This document shows positions 51,825 to 60,013 of a DNA stretch of 64,000 nt, piece after piece. Under the pieces are notes generated by a model. The model saw only the letters and a list, made by a program, of their open reading frames with translations. It did not search any database and was not told where the DNA came from. The position numbers were made by a program, and so were the translations under genes. Within the stretch, counting starts at the first letter, position 1. Every line of letters starts with the position of its first letter. Source of the DNA: Massilia norwichensis (GTDB lineage: Bacteria > Pseudomonadota > Gammaproteobacteria > Burkholderiales > Burkholderiaceae_D); the NCBI RefSeq assembly GCF_024753245.1, contig NZ_JANUGX010000022.1, positions 1 to 64,000 on the forward strand, written 5' to 3'.

Positions 51825-52727
51825 ATGAGCGACGCAAACCACAGTGAGCACCAGTCTTTCATCAGGACCCCCAAGCAGTTGATTGCAGCAGTAGCAGGAT
51901 TTTTCCTGGTCATTGTTATCGGCATCATCTTGTTAGTGGTCTTCGTCACCAATCACCCTCGGGCTGGAGCAGGTTCGGACGGACAGAATGCCGAGGCAAC
52001 CGCTGCGCGCCTGCGCCCCGTTGCTGAGGAAGGCTTTGTGCTCAAGGATATGAATGCACCGAAGGTCCTGCAGAACGGCCAAGCTGTCTACACTGCAGTT
52101 TGCGCTGCCTGCCATGCCAGCGGCGCAGCAGGCGCACCGAAGCTGGGTGACGGCGGCGCTTGGAGCGCCCGCATCGCACAAGGCTATGACACTTTGGTCC
52201 AGCACGCTGTCAATGGTATCCGCGCTATGCCTGCCAAGGGCGGCAATCCGGACCTGGACGATATCGAAGTAGCCCGCGCCGTCGTTTACATGACCAACCA
52301 GAGCGGCGCCAAATTCAAGGAGCCGGAAGCGCCGGCCGCCAACGCCCAGGCTGGCGCCGCTGCGCCGGTAGCGGCAGCGGCACCTGCTCCCGTTGCGCCG
52401 GCTGCGGCCCCTGCTCCGGCGACTGCTGCGGCAACGGCTGCCGTTCCCGCTGCCGCAGCCGACACTGCACAGGCAAGCGCAGCAGGCAAGACCTTGTACA
52501 GCTCGGCTTGCGTGGCCTGCCATGGTACCGGCGTCGCAGGGGCGCCGAAGTTCGGTGACAAGGCCGCATGGGCGCCGCGTATCGCGCAAGGCACCAATGT
52601 CCTGTACGAGCACGCCATCAAGGGCTTCCAGGGTAAAGCGGGTGTGATGCCGCCGAAAGGCGGGTCAAGCGCCCCAGACGCCGATGTCAAGAGCGCCGTC
52701 GACTACATGGTGGCAGCTGCGAAGTAA
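51825..52727 (+). CDS. membrane-anchored diheme cytochrome c (c5-like)
   Basis: A 300-residue c-type cytochrome. One N-terminal membrane anchor (about residues 18-42) leaves the rest in the periplasm. Two cytochrome c5-like domains each have a heme site: CAACH (Cys93, Cys96, His97) and CVACH (Cys229, Cys232, His233), and each has a likely axial Met later (RAMPAKGG, VMPPKGG). They are joined by an Ala/Pro linker at about 170-220. The two halves look like an internal duplication. The ATG has AAGGA 5 bases upstream. It serves electron transfer; the partner is unknown and the gene does not seem part of the EPS locus. Confidence 0.93.
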   Translation: MSDANHSEHQSFIRTPKQLIAAVAGFFLVIVIGIILLVVFVTNHPRAGAGSDGQNAEATAARLRPVAEEGFVLKDMNAPKVLQNGQAVYTAVCAACHASGAAGAPKLGDGGAWSARIAQGYDTLVQHAVNGIRAMPAKGGNPDLDDIEVARAVVYMTNQSGAKFKEPEAPAANAQAGAAAPVAAAAPAPVAPAAAPAPATAAATAAVPAAAADTAQASAAGKTLYSSACVACHGTGVAGAPKFGDKAAWAPRIAQGTNVLYEHAIKGFQGKAGVMPPKGGSSAPDADVKSAVDYMVAAAK

Positions 52728-52741
52728 GCCGCCCCATCGCC

Positions 52742-52773
52742 AAAAAGGCCGCCTTCTAAAGGCGGCTTTTTTT
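52742..52773 (+). terminator. rho-independent terminator of the cytochrome gene
   Basis: A G/C stem (GCCGCCTT with AAGGCGGC, small loop CTAA-type) followed by a run of seven T, 15 bases after the cytochrome stop. The A-run before the stem would allow use in the other direction too. Confidence 0.9.
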
Positions 52774-52984
52774 CGGCTGAAATATTTCAGGTTGGCAAAA
52801 AAATAGTTTTTCGACATTTAAACCGAACAATATTTGTTATAGAAGGGAAAATATTTCGTTGCCTCAGGGGGACATTTCACAAAAAAACCGTAATTTTTCC
52901 GTGCGTCATTAATTTCTGTCGGGTAACCTGTTTCGTACAAAAAGAAGATATCCATTGAAACAGAGCTTAATCAGGGAAATTAAG
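52774..52984. promoter_or_regulatory. A/T-rich upstream region with ATATT-centred palindromes
   Basis: Non-coding region before the large lipoprotein gene. It holds CTGAAATATTTCAG (52777-52790, perfect), AACAATATTTGTT (52827-52839, one mismatch) and GAAAATATTTC (52847-52857, near-palindrome). AACCGT-N2-TTTTTCCG at 52886-52901 resembles a sequence upstream of the beta-helix gene at 55496. Promoter boxes are not clear. Confidence 0.4.
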
Positions 52985-55204
52985 ATGAAATTCCATCACC
53001 AACTCTCGACGCTTCGTCGTCTCTCCGTTATTGCATGTTCTGCTGCTCTGGCCGCCTGCGGCGCCGGTAGCGACCAATCCCAGAATTCTTCCGTCACCCA
53101 AAGCGCTGGCATGCTGAGCAGCTCTGCTTCGTCTAGCCTGGCTGCCAATGTACTGAACGGTCCGATCACCACGACTGTCCCTCCAACGACTTCAATGCCG
53201 GCGTCAGTCGTTGGCACTGGAATCACCAGTATCGGCATTCAGAATACTGGCACCGCTGCTCAGACTAATGTGCCGCTCACTTTCGGCCAAGTATTTGCCG
53301 TCGGTCACCTGCAAGCAGGCGAGCAGCTGACCGGTCGCCTCGACGATGGCTCCACCGTGCCACTGCAAGTTGACGTCAAGGCCAAGCATACTGACGGTTC
53401 AGTGCGCCATGCCGTGATCTCGGCGGTGCTGCCTAACTTGGCCGCTAACGTCACCCGCACTATGAGCTTGGTCAAAGGTGGATCTGCACCCGCTGGTAGC
53501 ACCAGCATCGATGCCTTGCTGCGCAACGGTTTTAGCACTTCCGTGCACGCTAAGATCGGCGGCGTTGATTATTATGCATCCGCCGACGAGCTGCTCAAGA
53601 GCACCAAACCCACCACTTGGTTGAGCGGGCCGGTTGCTACCGAGTGGCAAGTCTCAGCACCATTGCGCACGAGTAGCGGTGCCGAGCATCCTCATCTCTC
53701 GGCACGTTTCGCCATTCGCTGGTATGCAGGTGCAAATAAAGCACGTGTCGACGTTGTCGTCGAAAACGACTGGGCATATGAGCCGTCCCCGCAGAACTTT
53801 ACCTATGACGCAAGTGTCATCGTGGGTGGGAAGGCGGTCTACAGTAAGGCATCGATGACCCATTATCACCATGCTCGCTGGCGCAAGCTGTTCTGGTACA
53901 ACACTGTGGAGCCGACGGTGAACCTCCAGCACGACACGACTTACCTGATCAATTCACGCGCACTGCCGAACTATGATCGGAGTGTCGTGATTCCTGAAAC
54001 TACTTTGGCAGGTTTCAAGAGTAAATGGACCGGAGCGATCACCGAACCGATGGCTGTTGGCCTTGCGAATCCTAGCATGCCAGGTACTGGCGGTCGTATG
54101 GATATTGGCTTACTGCCGGGCTGGACTGTCGCTTACCTCTTGAGTATGGACAAGCGTGCGAAAGACGTGACGTTGGGCACTGCCGACCTGTCCGGTAGCT
54201 GGTCTTCACATTATCGCGACCGCAAGACAGGGTATCCGATCAGTGTGGCAGATCACCCATACATGACCGTCTATGGGCAGCGCACTGACACTTACAACAA
54301 GGCGATCGGCCAGTATGAAGCCTTCCCAGCATGCGCATCCTCCTCGGCCTGTGCTTCGCCAAACGTTCATGATCCGGCGCACCAGCCAAACTTTGCATAT
54401 GTTCCTTACCTCGTTACCGGTGATTACTATTATCTAGAAGAACTGCAGTTCTGGGCGATGTGGAATTCGTTCCAGTCGAATCCGTCATATCGTCAATTTG
54501 GTAAGGGTTTATATAAGAATGAGCAGATCCGTGGTCAAGCTTGGGCCTTGCGTACAGCGGCGGAAGCAGCATACGCTACGCCAGACGGCAATCCATTGAA
54601 GGCCACGTTCTTGAACATCGTCAACGACAACTTGGATTTCTATAACACGACCTACACCAACGCTTCGGGCGCGAATGCGCTCGGTGCGCTGACCGACAGC
54701 CATGCATTTGCCTATAATAACGGCAGAGGCCTTGCGCCATGGCAGGATGACTTCTTTACCTCGGCAGTTGGCCATACCGCTGAGCTCGGCTTTACCAAGG
54801 CAGACGCCCTGCTGGCCTGGAAATCGAAGTTCCCAATCCTGCGCGTGACTGGTGCTGGAACTTGCTGGATCGACGGCGCTATCTACGCCTTGAACGTACG
54901 TGATTCGTCGAACAGCCCGATTTATAACACGATCGCCCAGACTTACACGGCCAGCCACACGGCAGACATTTTGGCTTTGCAGTGCAACAGCTCAGAAATG
55001 GCAAGTAAGCTCGGCCTGAAAGTGGGCGAAATGAAAGGTTACGCGTCTTCGACCGAAGGTTATCCAGCAAACATGCAACCTGCGCTTGCTTACGCTGCGA
55101 CAGTCGGCGGTTCTGCAGGCAAGAGTGCTTGGACTGTGTTTGCCAACCGTAGCGTTAAACCAAACTACGGTACCGGACCGCAGTTCGCCATCGTTCCGCG
55201 CTAA
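52985..55204 (+). CDS. large exported lipoprotein, possible polysaccharide-active enzyme
   Basis: A 739-residue protein with a lipoprotein signal ending at the lipobox LAAC (CGAGSDQ). A Ser/Thr-rich linker reaches about residue 75. The next part (VPLTFGQVFAVGHLQAGEQL, DGSTVPLQVDVKAKHTDGSVRHAVISAVL) is beta-rich and resembles the first domain of exo-rhamnogalacturonan-lyase-like (YetA-like) proteins, from memory and with low certainty. The second half has many Trp/Tyr/His residues and alpha-helical repeats (WAMWNSFQSNP, GQAWALRTAAEAAYATP), as in toroid lyases. No active site can be named. I choose the ATG at 52985; a TTG at 52955 is less likely. Codons are A/T-richer than the core EPS genes. 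It is monocistronic with its own terminator. Confidence 0.72.
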   Translation: MKFHHQLSTLRRLSVIACSAALAACGAGSDQSQNSSVTQSAGMLSSSASSSLAANVLNGPITTTVPPTTSMPASVVGTGITSIGIQNTGTAAQTNVPLTFGQVFAVGHLQAGEQLTGRLDDGSTVPLQVDVKAKHTDGSVRHAVISAVLPNLAANVTRTMSLVKGGSAPAGSTSIDALLRNGFSTSVHAKIGGVDYYASADELLKSTKPTTWLSGPVATEWQVSAPLRTSSGAEHPHLSARFAIRWYAGANKARVDVVVENDWAYEPSPQNFTYDASVIVGGKAVYSKASMTHYHHARWRKLFWYNTVEPTVNLQHDTTYLINSRALPNYDRSVVIPETTLAGFKSKWTGAITEPMAVGLANPSMPGTGGRMDIGLLPGWTVAYLLSMDKRAKDVTLGTADLSGSWSSHYRDRKTGYPISVADHPYMTVYGQRTDTYNKAIGQYEAFPACASSSACASPNVHDPAHQPNFAYVPYLVTGDYYYLEELQFWAMWNSFQSNPSYRQFGKGLYKNEQIRGQAWALRTAAEAAYATPDGNPLKATFLNIVNDNLDFYNTTYTNASGANALGALTDSHAFAYNNGRGLAPWQDDFFTSAVGHTAELGFTKADALLAWKSKFPILRVTGAGTCWIDGAIYALNVRDSSNSPIYNTIAQTYTASHTADILALQCNSSEMASKLGLKVGEMKGYASSTEGYPANMQPALAYAATVGGSAGKSAWTVFANRSVKPNYGTGPQFAIVPR

Positions 55205-55219
55205 TTCTAATTACGCTTG

Positions 55220-55255
55220 AAGCCGAGTTACCGCCAGTCGGTACCTCGGCTTTTT
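55220..55255 (+). terminator. rho-independent terminator of the lipoprotein gene
   Basis: Stem AAGCCGAG with CTCGGCTT, extended by ACCG/CGGT inside, followed by TTTTTATT. It lies 16 bases after the stop. Confidence 0.9.
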
Positions 55256-55495
55256 ATTAACTTTTTATGTGACTTAATGTCGCAATTTAGCAACTACCAG
55301 ATTTTTTTTCTGTAACATTCACACTTGGTACAGGAGGAATTTTCATAGTGAAACGCAACTCATATAATTTCATTATTACAACAATTATGTTACATATGGT
55401 TACTTAACATAATTCATTACGTCATGTAATTTAACCGTTGTGTTTCCGAGAAAAATTGTTTCGATAATGAACAAAGTTTGGGTTTAAGGATATTC
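55256..55495. promoter_or_regulatory. A/T-rich leader region of the beta-helix gene
   Basis: About 240 bases, very A/T-rich, without a recognisable gene except the possible 19-residue frame at 55348. It contains AACCGTTGTGTTTCCG (55433-55448), 13 of 16 bases shared with the site before the lipoprotein gene, and ATTAC/GTAAT half-sites near 55416-55430. Confidence 0.4.
55348..55407 (+). CDS. possible 19-residue leader peptide
   Basis: A GTG-started frame of 19 codons (starts MKRNSYNF) ends at TAA. A strong AGGAGG lies 10 bases upstream of the GTG, better than that of many real genes in this window. The encoded peptide is basic then hydrophobic. It could be a leader peptide or a chance frame in A/T-rich DNA; nothing else supports it. 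Confidence 0.25.
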   Translation: MKRNSYNFIITTIMLHMVT

Positions 55496-56698
55496 ATGCA
55501 ACGTTATCAAATCAAATCGTCGTTTCAAATCCGTTTGACCACCCGCTGTGTCCCGGCAATACTTATCGGATTGGTATTCACTTCTTCTGCTGTAGCCGCC
55601 ACGCTCCCCGTCGGCCCAGGCAAGACTTACGCGAGTCCCTGCAAAGCCTTTGCTGTCGCTAAGAGCGGCGACGTGGTCGAAATCACCGGCAACACCACCT
55701 ATAGCGGCGACGTCTGCGGCATCGCTGCCAGCAACCTCACGATCCGCGGCGTGAATGGCCGTCCGAAAATCAATGCAAACGGCAAAAACGCCATGGGCAA
55801 AGGTATCTGGGTCGTTTCCGGCAACAACGTCACCGTCGATAACGTCGAGATGTACGGTGCTAAGGTCGCCGACAAGAACGGCGCCGCACTACGGCTCGAA
55901 GGCACCGGCTTCACGCTACGTAACGCATTCCTGCACGATAACGAGAACGGCATCTTGACCGGTGTGAACACCGCTAGCAACATCCTGATCGAGTACAGTG
56001 AATTTGGCCATAACGGCTACGGTGACGGATACAGTCACAATCTGTACATCGGCAACGTCGGTAGCCTGACCTTCCGTTACAACTATTCGCACGATGCGAA
56101 TGTCGGCCACAACCTGAAATCGCGCGCACGCGTCAACACAATCGTCTACAACCGCTTCTCGTCCGGCGTTACAGGCAGCACCGCGATTGGCAAACCGAGC
56201 TACGAGATCGACCTGCCGAACGCTGGCACCAGCTATGTGATCGGCAACGTGATCCAACAACCGGCAAGCCACAGCAACCCGACTATGCTGGCTTATGGCG
56301 AAGAAGGCGCGAGCAACCCGGGGAAAGATCTGTACGTGGTCAACAACACCTTCCTGAACGACGACAGCTCGCGCGGTACCTTCGTCCAGATCGGCTCGGG
56401 CGTGACCACTGCGGCTCTTCTGCAAAACAACATCTTTGGCGGTACCGGTACCCTGACCACCCAGACCAGTGCTGTGCAGAAAACCAACTACCGTTCGGTG
56501 TCGCCGGGCTTCGTGAACCGTTCGGCATGGGACCTGCGTCCGCTGGCTAATACGCTTGTGACCAATGCCGGTTCGGTGCCGGGTAGCTCGAGCGCTGGTG
56601 TATCTCTCAAGCCGGTTGCGCAGTACAAGCACACCGCCGCCGGCATGGCGCGCCCAGTACTGGGCGCCTTCGACATCGGTGCTTACGAAGCGCAGTAA
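55496..56698 (+). CDS. secreted right-handed parallel beta-helix protein
   Basis: A 400-residue exported protein. The signal peptide covers about residues 1-34 (VPAILIGLVFTSSAVAA). The mature part is a parallel beta-helix of the pectate-lyase/chondroitinase type: GPGKTYASPCKAFAVAKSGDVVEI, NLTIRGVNGRPKI, NNVTVDNVEMYGA, NILIEYSEFGHNG, SLTFRYNYSHDA. It ends DIGAYEAQ, common in such proteins. It may cut or bind the EPS; catalytic residues are not evident. The ATG at 55496 has TAAGGAT 5 bases upstream. It is a single gene with its own terminator and no PEP-CTERM tail. Confidence 0.83.
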   Translation: MQRYQIKSSFQIRLTTRCVPAILIGLVFTSSAVAATLPVGPGKTYASPCKAFAVAKSGDVVEITGNTTYSGDVCGIAASNLTIRGVNGRPKINANGKNAMGKGIWVVSGNNVTVDNVEMYGAKVADKNGAALRLEGTGFTLRNAFLHDNENGILTGVNTASNILIEYSEFGHNGYGDGYSHNLYIGNVGSLTFRYNYSHDANVGHNLKSRARVNTIVYNRFSSGVTGSTAIGKPSYEIDLPNAGTSYVIGNVIQQPASHSNPTMLAYGEEGASNPGKDLYVVNNTFLNDDSSRGTFVQIGSGVTTAALLQNNIFGGTGTLTTQTSAVQKTNYRSVSPGFVNRSAWDLRPLANTLVTNAGSVPGSSSAGVSLKPVAQYKHTAAGMARPVLGAFDIGAYEAQ

Positions 56699-56736
56699 GC
56701 ACGGCAGACACAGCATTTGCGCCTGAACGTAAATAG

Positions 56737-56767
56737 AAAAGAGCCGCTCCATTGGAGCGGCTCTTTT
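56737..56767 (+). terminator. rho-independent terminator of the beta-helix gene
   Basis: AAAAGAGCCGCTCC pairs with GGAGCGGCTCTTTT around an ATT loop. The perfect stem with flanking A and T runs may work in both directions. It is 39 bases after the stop. Confidence 0.9.
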
Positions 56768-56861
56768 CATTTGTGGTATTTAGTCACGCATATTCACTAT
56801 TTACACGTAATAAACTTTGCCCCATGTTAATATAAAGTTATTTTCTCCGTATTTACCTGCC

Positions 56862-57275
56862 ATGCTTAAACCTTCCCAGCCTTCCTACAAGATTCCATTG
56901 ATCAGGAATCTTGGCATACAGTTCACGAAATTCGTGGCGGCTGGCGGTGCAGGCACTGCGCTCCATTACGTGATTCTGATCATGCTGGTGTCGCAGTTCG
57001 GTGTTCCGGCAGGCAGTGCCGCTTTCGTGGGAGCGACCGCCGGCGCTTGTACGGTCTATCTGATCAACAGCCGCTATACCTTCGACAATCAACATAGCCA
57101 TGCGCGAACCCTGCCTCGTTTTGCCCTGATGGCCATGGTTGGTGCTGTGCTTAACGGCATGCTGGTGGCGATGCTCAGTGCTGCTGGCCTGCATTTTCTG
57201 CTAGCCCAAATAATCGCCACCGTCGCGATTCTCGTCATCAATTTCACCGTGAGTAAATTATGGATTTTCCGGTAG
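56862..57275 (+). CDS. GtrA family membrane protein
   Basis: A 137-residue protein with four membrane spans, of the GtrA/DPMS family (QFTKFVAAGGAGTALHYVIL, YLINSRYTFDNQ, FALMAMVGAVLNGMLVA, IIATVAILVINFTVSKLWIFR). Such proteins are thought to flip undecaprenyl-phosphate-linked sugars made by a GtrB-type transferase, and that partner is the next, overlapping gene. I use the ATG at 56862; no good ribosome binding site is visible, and a TTG at 56817 is a longer option. Confidence 0.9.
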   Translation: MLKPSQPSYKIPLIRNLGIQFTKFVAAGGAGTALHYVILIMLVSQFGVPAGSAAFVGATAGACTVYLINSRYTFDNQHSHARTLPRFALMAMVGAVLNGMLVAMLSAAGLHFLLAQIIATVAILVINFTVSKLWIFR

Positions 57276-58309
57276 CCGACCAATTGCAGGCCGCGTCCTC
57301 CCATCCGGCGTTGGCACCGCGCGCGCCGGGTGCGATGCCGAGTATTTCCGTCGTCGCCCCTGCTTACAACGAGCAGGAAGTGCTGGGTGAATTCCACCGC
57401 CGTGTGAGCGAAGTCATGCGCAGTATCGGCTGTGACTATGAGATCGTGCTCGTCAATGATGGCAGCCGCGACAACACTCTGGCGCTGATGCATGCCTTGC
57501 GGATCGCCGATCCGCATGTCACCGTGGTCGACCTGTCGCGCAACTTCGGCAAGGAAATCGCTCTCAGTGCGGGCCTGGACCATACCAAGGGCGAAGTTGT
57601 CATCGTGCTCGATTCGGACCTGCAGGATCCGCCGGAATTCATCCCCCAGATGCTCGACATCTGGCGTGAAGGCTACGACGTGGTCTACGGCACACGCACC
57701 GTTCGCGATGGCGAAAGCTGGTTCAAGAAGACCACGGCAAAATACTTTTATCGCCTGATCAAGCAGGTCAGCCGGGTAGAAATCCCGAAGGACACCGGCG
57801 ACTTCCGCCTGATGTCGCGCCGCGCCGTGCAGGCACTGTCCCTGCTGCGCGAAGAGCACCGTTTCATGAAGGGCCTGTTCGCCTGGGTAGGTTTCCCATC
57901 AAAACCCTTCCTCTACCGGCGCGACCCGCGCGCAGCCGGCGAAACAAAATGGAACTACTGGAAGCTGTGGAACTTCGCGATCGAAGGCATCACTTCATTC
58001 ACGGTCGCCCCGCTGAAGGTGTCCACCTACCTCGGCTTGTTCGTCGCCGTGCTGTCCATGGTGTATGCGCTATTCGTGATCTGGAAAGCGATGATGTACG
58101 GTGACCCGGTGCGCGGTTATCCGTCCCTGATGGCGGTGATCCTGTTCCTGGGCGGCGTGCAGCTGATCTCGGTGGGTCTGCTGGGCGAGTATGTCGGCCG
58201 TATCTTCAACGAGGTCAAGCGCCGGCCGCTATATCTGGTCAACCGCCTGCTCGGGTCGGAACTGGCGGGCGAGTACTCCAATGACAGTCATCGGGAACAG
58301 CGTCCATGA
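57260..58309 (+). CDS. GtrB/DPM1-like glycosyltransferase, GT2
   Basis: A 349-residue polyprenyl-phosphate glycosyltransferase. GT-A domain with SVVAPAYNEQEVL, VLVNDGSRDNT, LSRNFGKEIALSAGLDH and the metal site VLDSDLQDPPE, then RYSPF-like DTGDFRLMSRRA. Two C-terminal membrane spans (about residues 250-275 and 290-312) and ISVGLLGEYVGRIFNEVKRRPLY, typical of the GtrB branch. It would load a sugar on undecaprenyl phosphate for the GtrA flippase. Overlaps GtrA by 16 bases and the next gene by 4. Confidence 0.93.
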   Translation: MDFPVADQLQAASSHPALAPRAPGAMPSISVVAPAYNEQEVLGEFHRRVSEVMRSIGCDYEIVLVNDGSRDNTLALMHALRIADPHVTVVDLSRNFGKEIALSAGLDHTKGEVVIVLDSDLQDPPEFIPQMLDIWREGYDVVYGTRTVRDGESWFKKTTAKYFYRLIKQVSRVEIPKDTGDFRLMSRRAVQALSLLREEHRFMKGLFAWVGFPSKPFLYRRDPRAAGETKWNYWKLWNFAIEGITSFTVAPLKVSTYLGLFVAVLSMVYALFVIWKAMMYGDPVRGYPSLMAVILFLGGVQLISVGLLGEYVGRIFNEVKRRPLYLVNRLLGSELAGEYSNDSHREQRP

Positions 58310-60000
58310 CAACCAGACGTGCTTCGACCGGAGGTCTGGCTTGCCTCATGCTCTTCATTGGTCTGATGTGGCTGTATCCGCTGTTGACCCTGCGCCTGAC
58401 CGACCAACACGACATTCCGACGCACCTGCGCTGGGCAGAGCAGTTTGCTGACGCACTACGTGACGGCCAGTTACTGCCGCGCTGGGCGCATGCCGCCATG
58501 CTTGGTCTGGGTGACCCGAGCTTTGTGTACTACCAACCGCTGTTTTACTACATCACCAGCAGCTTCGCTCTGCTGGGCATTCGATCTGAATACGCGCTAT
58601 TGCTGGGCATCATGGTTCCCTACATGCTGCTGGGTGCGATCGTATACCAGACTTTCCTCAGCCGCTATTCCGGCCAGATAGCGCTGGCTGGTGCCGTCTT
58701 CGTCGTCGCCGGGCCTCTGCTGTACTTTCTGCCAACTAACCTGGGCGCCTTTCCCTGGTTATTGAGCGTGCCGTTTGCGCTTTTATTCGTTTCCGAAAGC
58801 ATCCGTGACCGGCCACGTGTGACGCGCTTGGGGATGCTGTTGTGCCTCGTTTGCCTGAGCCATCTCCTCAGCGGTCTCATCACGCTGTGCGCGACTGCGC
58901 TTGGACGGCTGATGTTCGCGTTCCCAGCACGCCGCACCTTGCGCGGCCACCTTGACTGGGGTGCGGGCGTGCTGCTGGGGCTGGCTTTGGCGGCATTCTT
59001 CATCTACCCTGCCGTGACCCAGCTGAAACTGATTACTCCCGCCGGCTGGTCGGAAAGCGAGCACATGTGGGCGCGTGCTTTCGTTTTTCCGATTGCACAT
59101 GCGCGTGATGGCCTACGCTGGGCGGCAATCCAATGGCCGCTCGGACTCGTCACTCTGGGAACGATCGTGTTGAGCATCTTTCCCTGGCACACACCAGCCA
59201 AGCCCATGCAGATACTGGCACGTCGTCTCTCGCTAGTGGCGTTGGCCGCGCTGCTGCTGTCGACCGAGCTGGCCTATCCGCTTTACGCCTATATCAAGCA
59301 ACTGCGGATGCTGCAATATCCTTACCGCTTCATATTCATCGCTGCAGTGCTGGCCAACCTCTCGCTGGCAATCCACATTGCCGAAGGCGCCTGGACACGT
59401 TGGGGTAGGACGGCACGCATTGCGGTCGTGCTATTGGTGGCGATCCAATGTGCTCTCACCGGCTTCCTGCAGCTCGGACTATACCGCAATGGCGTCCAGT
59501 TGCCGGCCCGCGATACCTTCATGGTGGGCCGTTTCGGGCAGCCGGAATACCAGCCTGCCGTGCGTGGTCCGCACTGGACTCAATGGGTAGCAGACGGCAA
59601 GCTGGAGGGCGAATGTCGCCGCCTTCAGATTTATTGCGATGCGCTTGTCAAGCGCACGCATGCGTTGTCTGTTGTCATCGAGACGCCGCGCCCTGTCAGC
59701 GTACGCCTGCCCGTCTTTGCCTTCCCTGCCTGGAGCGTGACGGTGGACGGCCAGCCGCAAGCATTGATCGCGGATCCGGATACTGGCTTACCCCTGGTAA
59801 AGCTGGGTCCCGGGCGTCACCTGGTGGCGTTGCGCTGGACTGGCACAGCGGCCGACACAACAGGCCGGATTGTCAGCCTGGCGGCGCTCGCCGCGTTGCT
59901 TGTGCTATTAGCAATCAGGTACAGGTCCCGCCGACGTTCTGCGCCGGCGAAGGGTTCCGGCACTGTCCGTGAGACTGAAGCGCTAGCTTCGGACAGCTAA
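58306..60000 (+). CDS. multi-pass membrane protein, GT-C/PTPS-related type (copy 1)
   Basis: A 564-residue integral membrane protein with about 11 hydrophobic spans. An N-terminal loop has DIPTHLRWAEQFADAL and LPRWAHAAMLGLGDPSF, which resembles the Asp/Glu loop of GT-C sugar transferases that use lipid-linked donors (6-pyruvoyl-tetrahydropterin-synthase-related membrane family). A periplasmic beta-rich domain lies at about 470-535. Following GtrA and GtrB in one operon, it likely transfers the flipped sugar to the final acceptor. The start overlaps the GtrB stop (ATGA). Confidence 0.8.
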   Translation: MTTRRASTGGLACLMLFIGLMWLYPLLTLRLTDQHDIPTHLRWAEQFADALRDGQLLPRWAHAAMLGLGDPSFVYYQPLFYYITSSFALLGIRSEYALLLGIMVPYMLLGAIVYQTFLSRYSGQIALAGAVFVVAGPLLYFLPTNLGAFPWLLSVPFALLFVSESIRDRPRVTRLGMLLCLVCLSHLLSGLITLCATALGRLMFAFPARRTLRGHLDWGAGVLLGLALAAFFIYPAVTQLKLITPAGWSESEHMWARAFVFPIAHARDGLRWAAIQWPLGLVTLGTIVLSIFPWHTPAKPMQILARRLSLVALAALLLSTELAYPLYAYIKQLRMLQYPYRFIFIAAVLANLSLAIHIAEGAWTRWGRTARIAVVLLVAIQCALTGFLQLGLYRNGVQLPARDTFMVGRFGQPEYQPAVRGPHWTQWVADGKLEGECRRLQIYCDALVKRTHALSVVIETPRPVSVRLPVFAFPAWSVTVDGQPQALIADPDTGLPLVKLGPGRHLVALRWTGTAADTTGRIVSLAALAALLVLLAIRYRSRRRSAPAKGSGTVRETEALASDS

Positions 60001-60013
60001 CGGGCAACGAAAC

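Noticed and set aside
41287..56698. PEP-CTERM tails on the beta-helix proteins and the large lipoprotein
   Set aside because: None has a PEP motif followed by a hydrophobic span and basic tail at the C-terminus.
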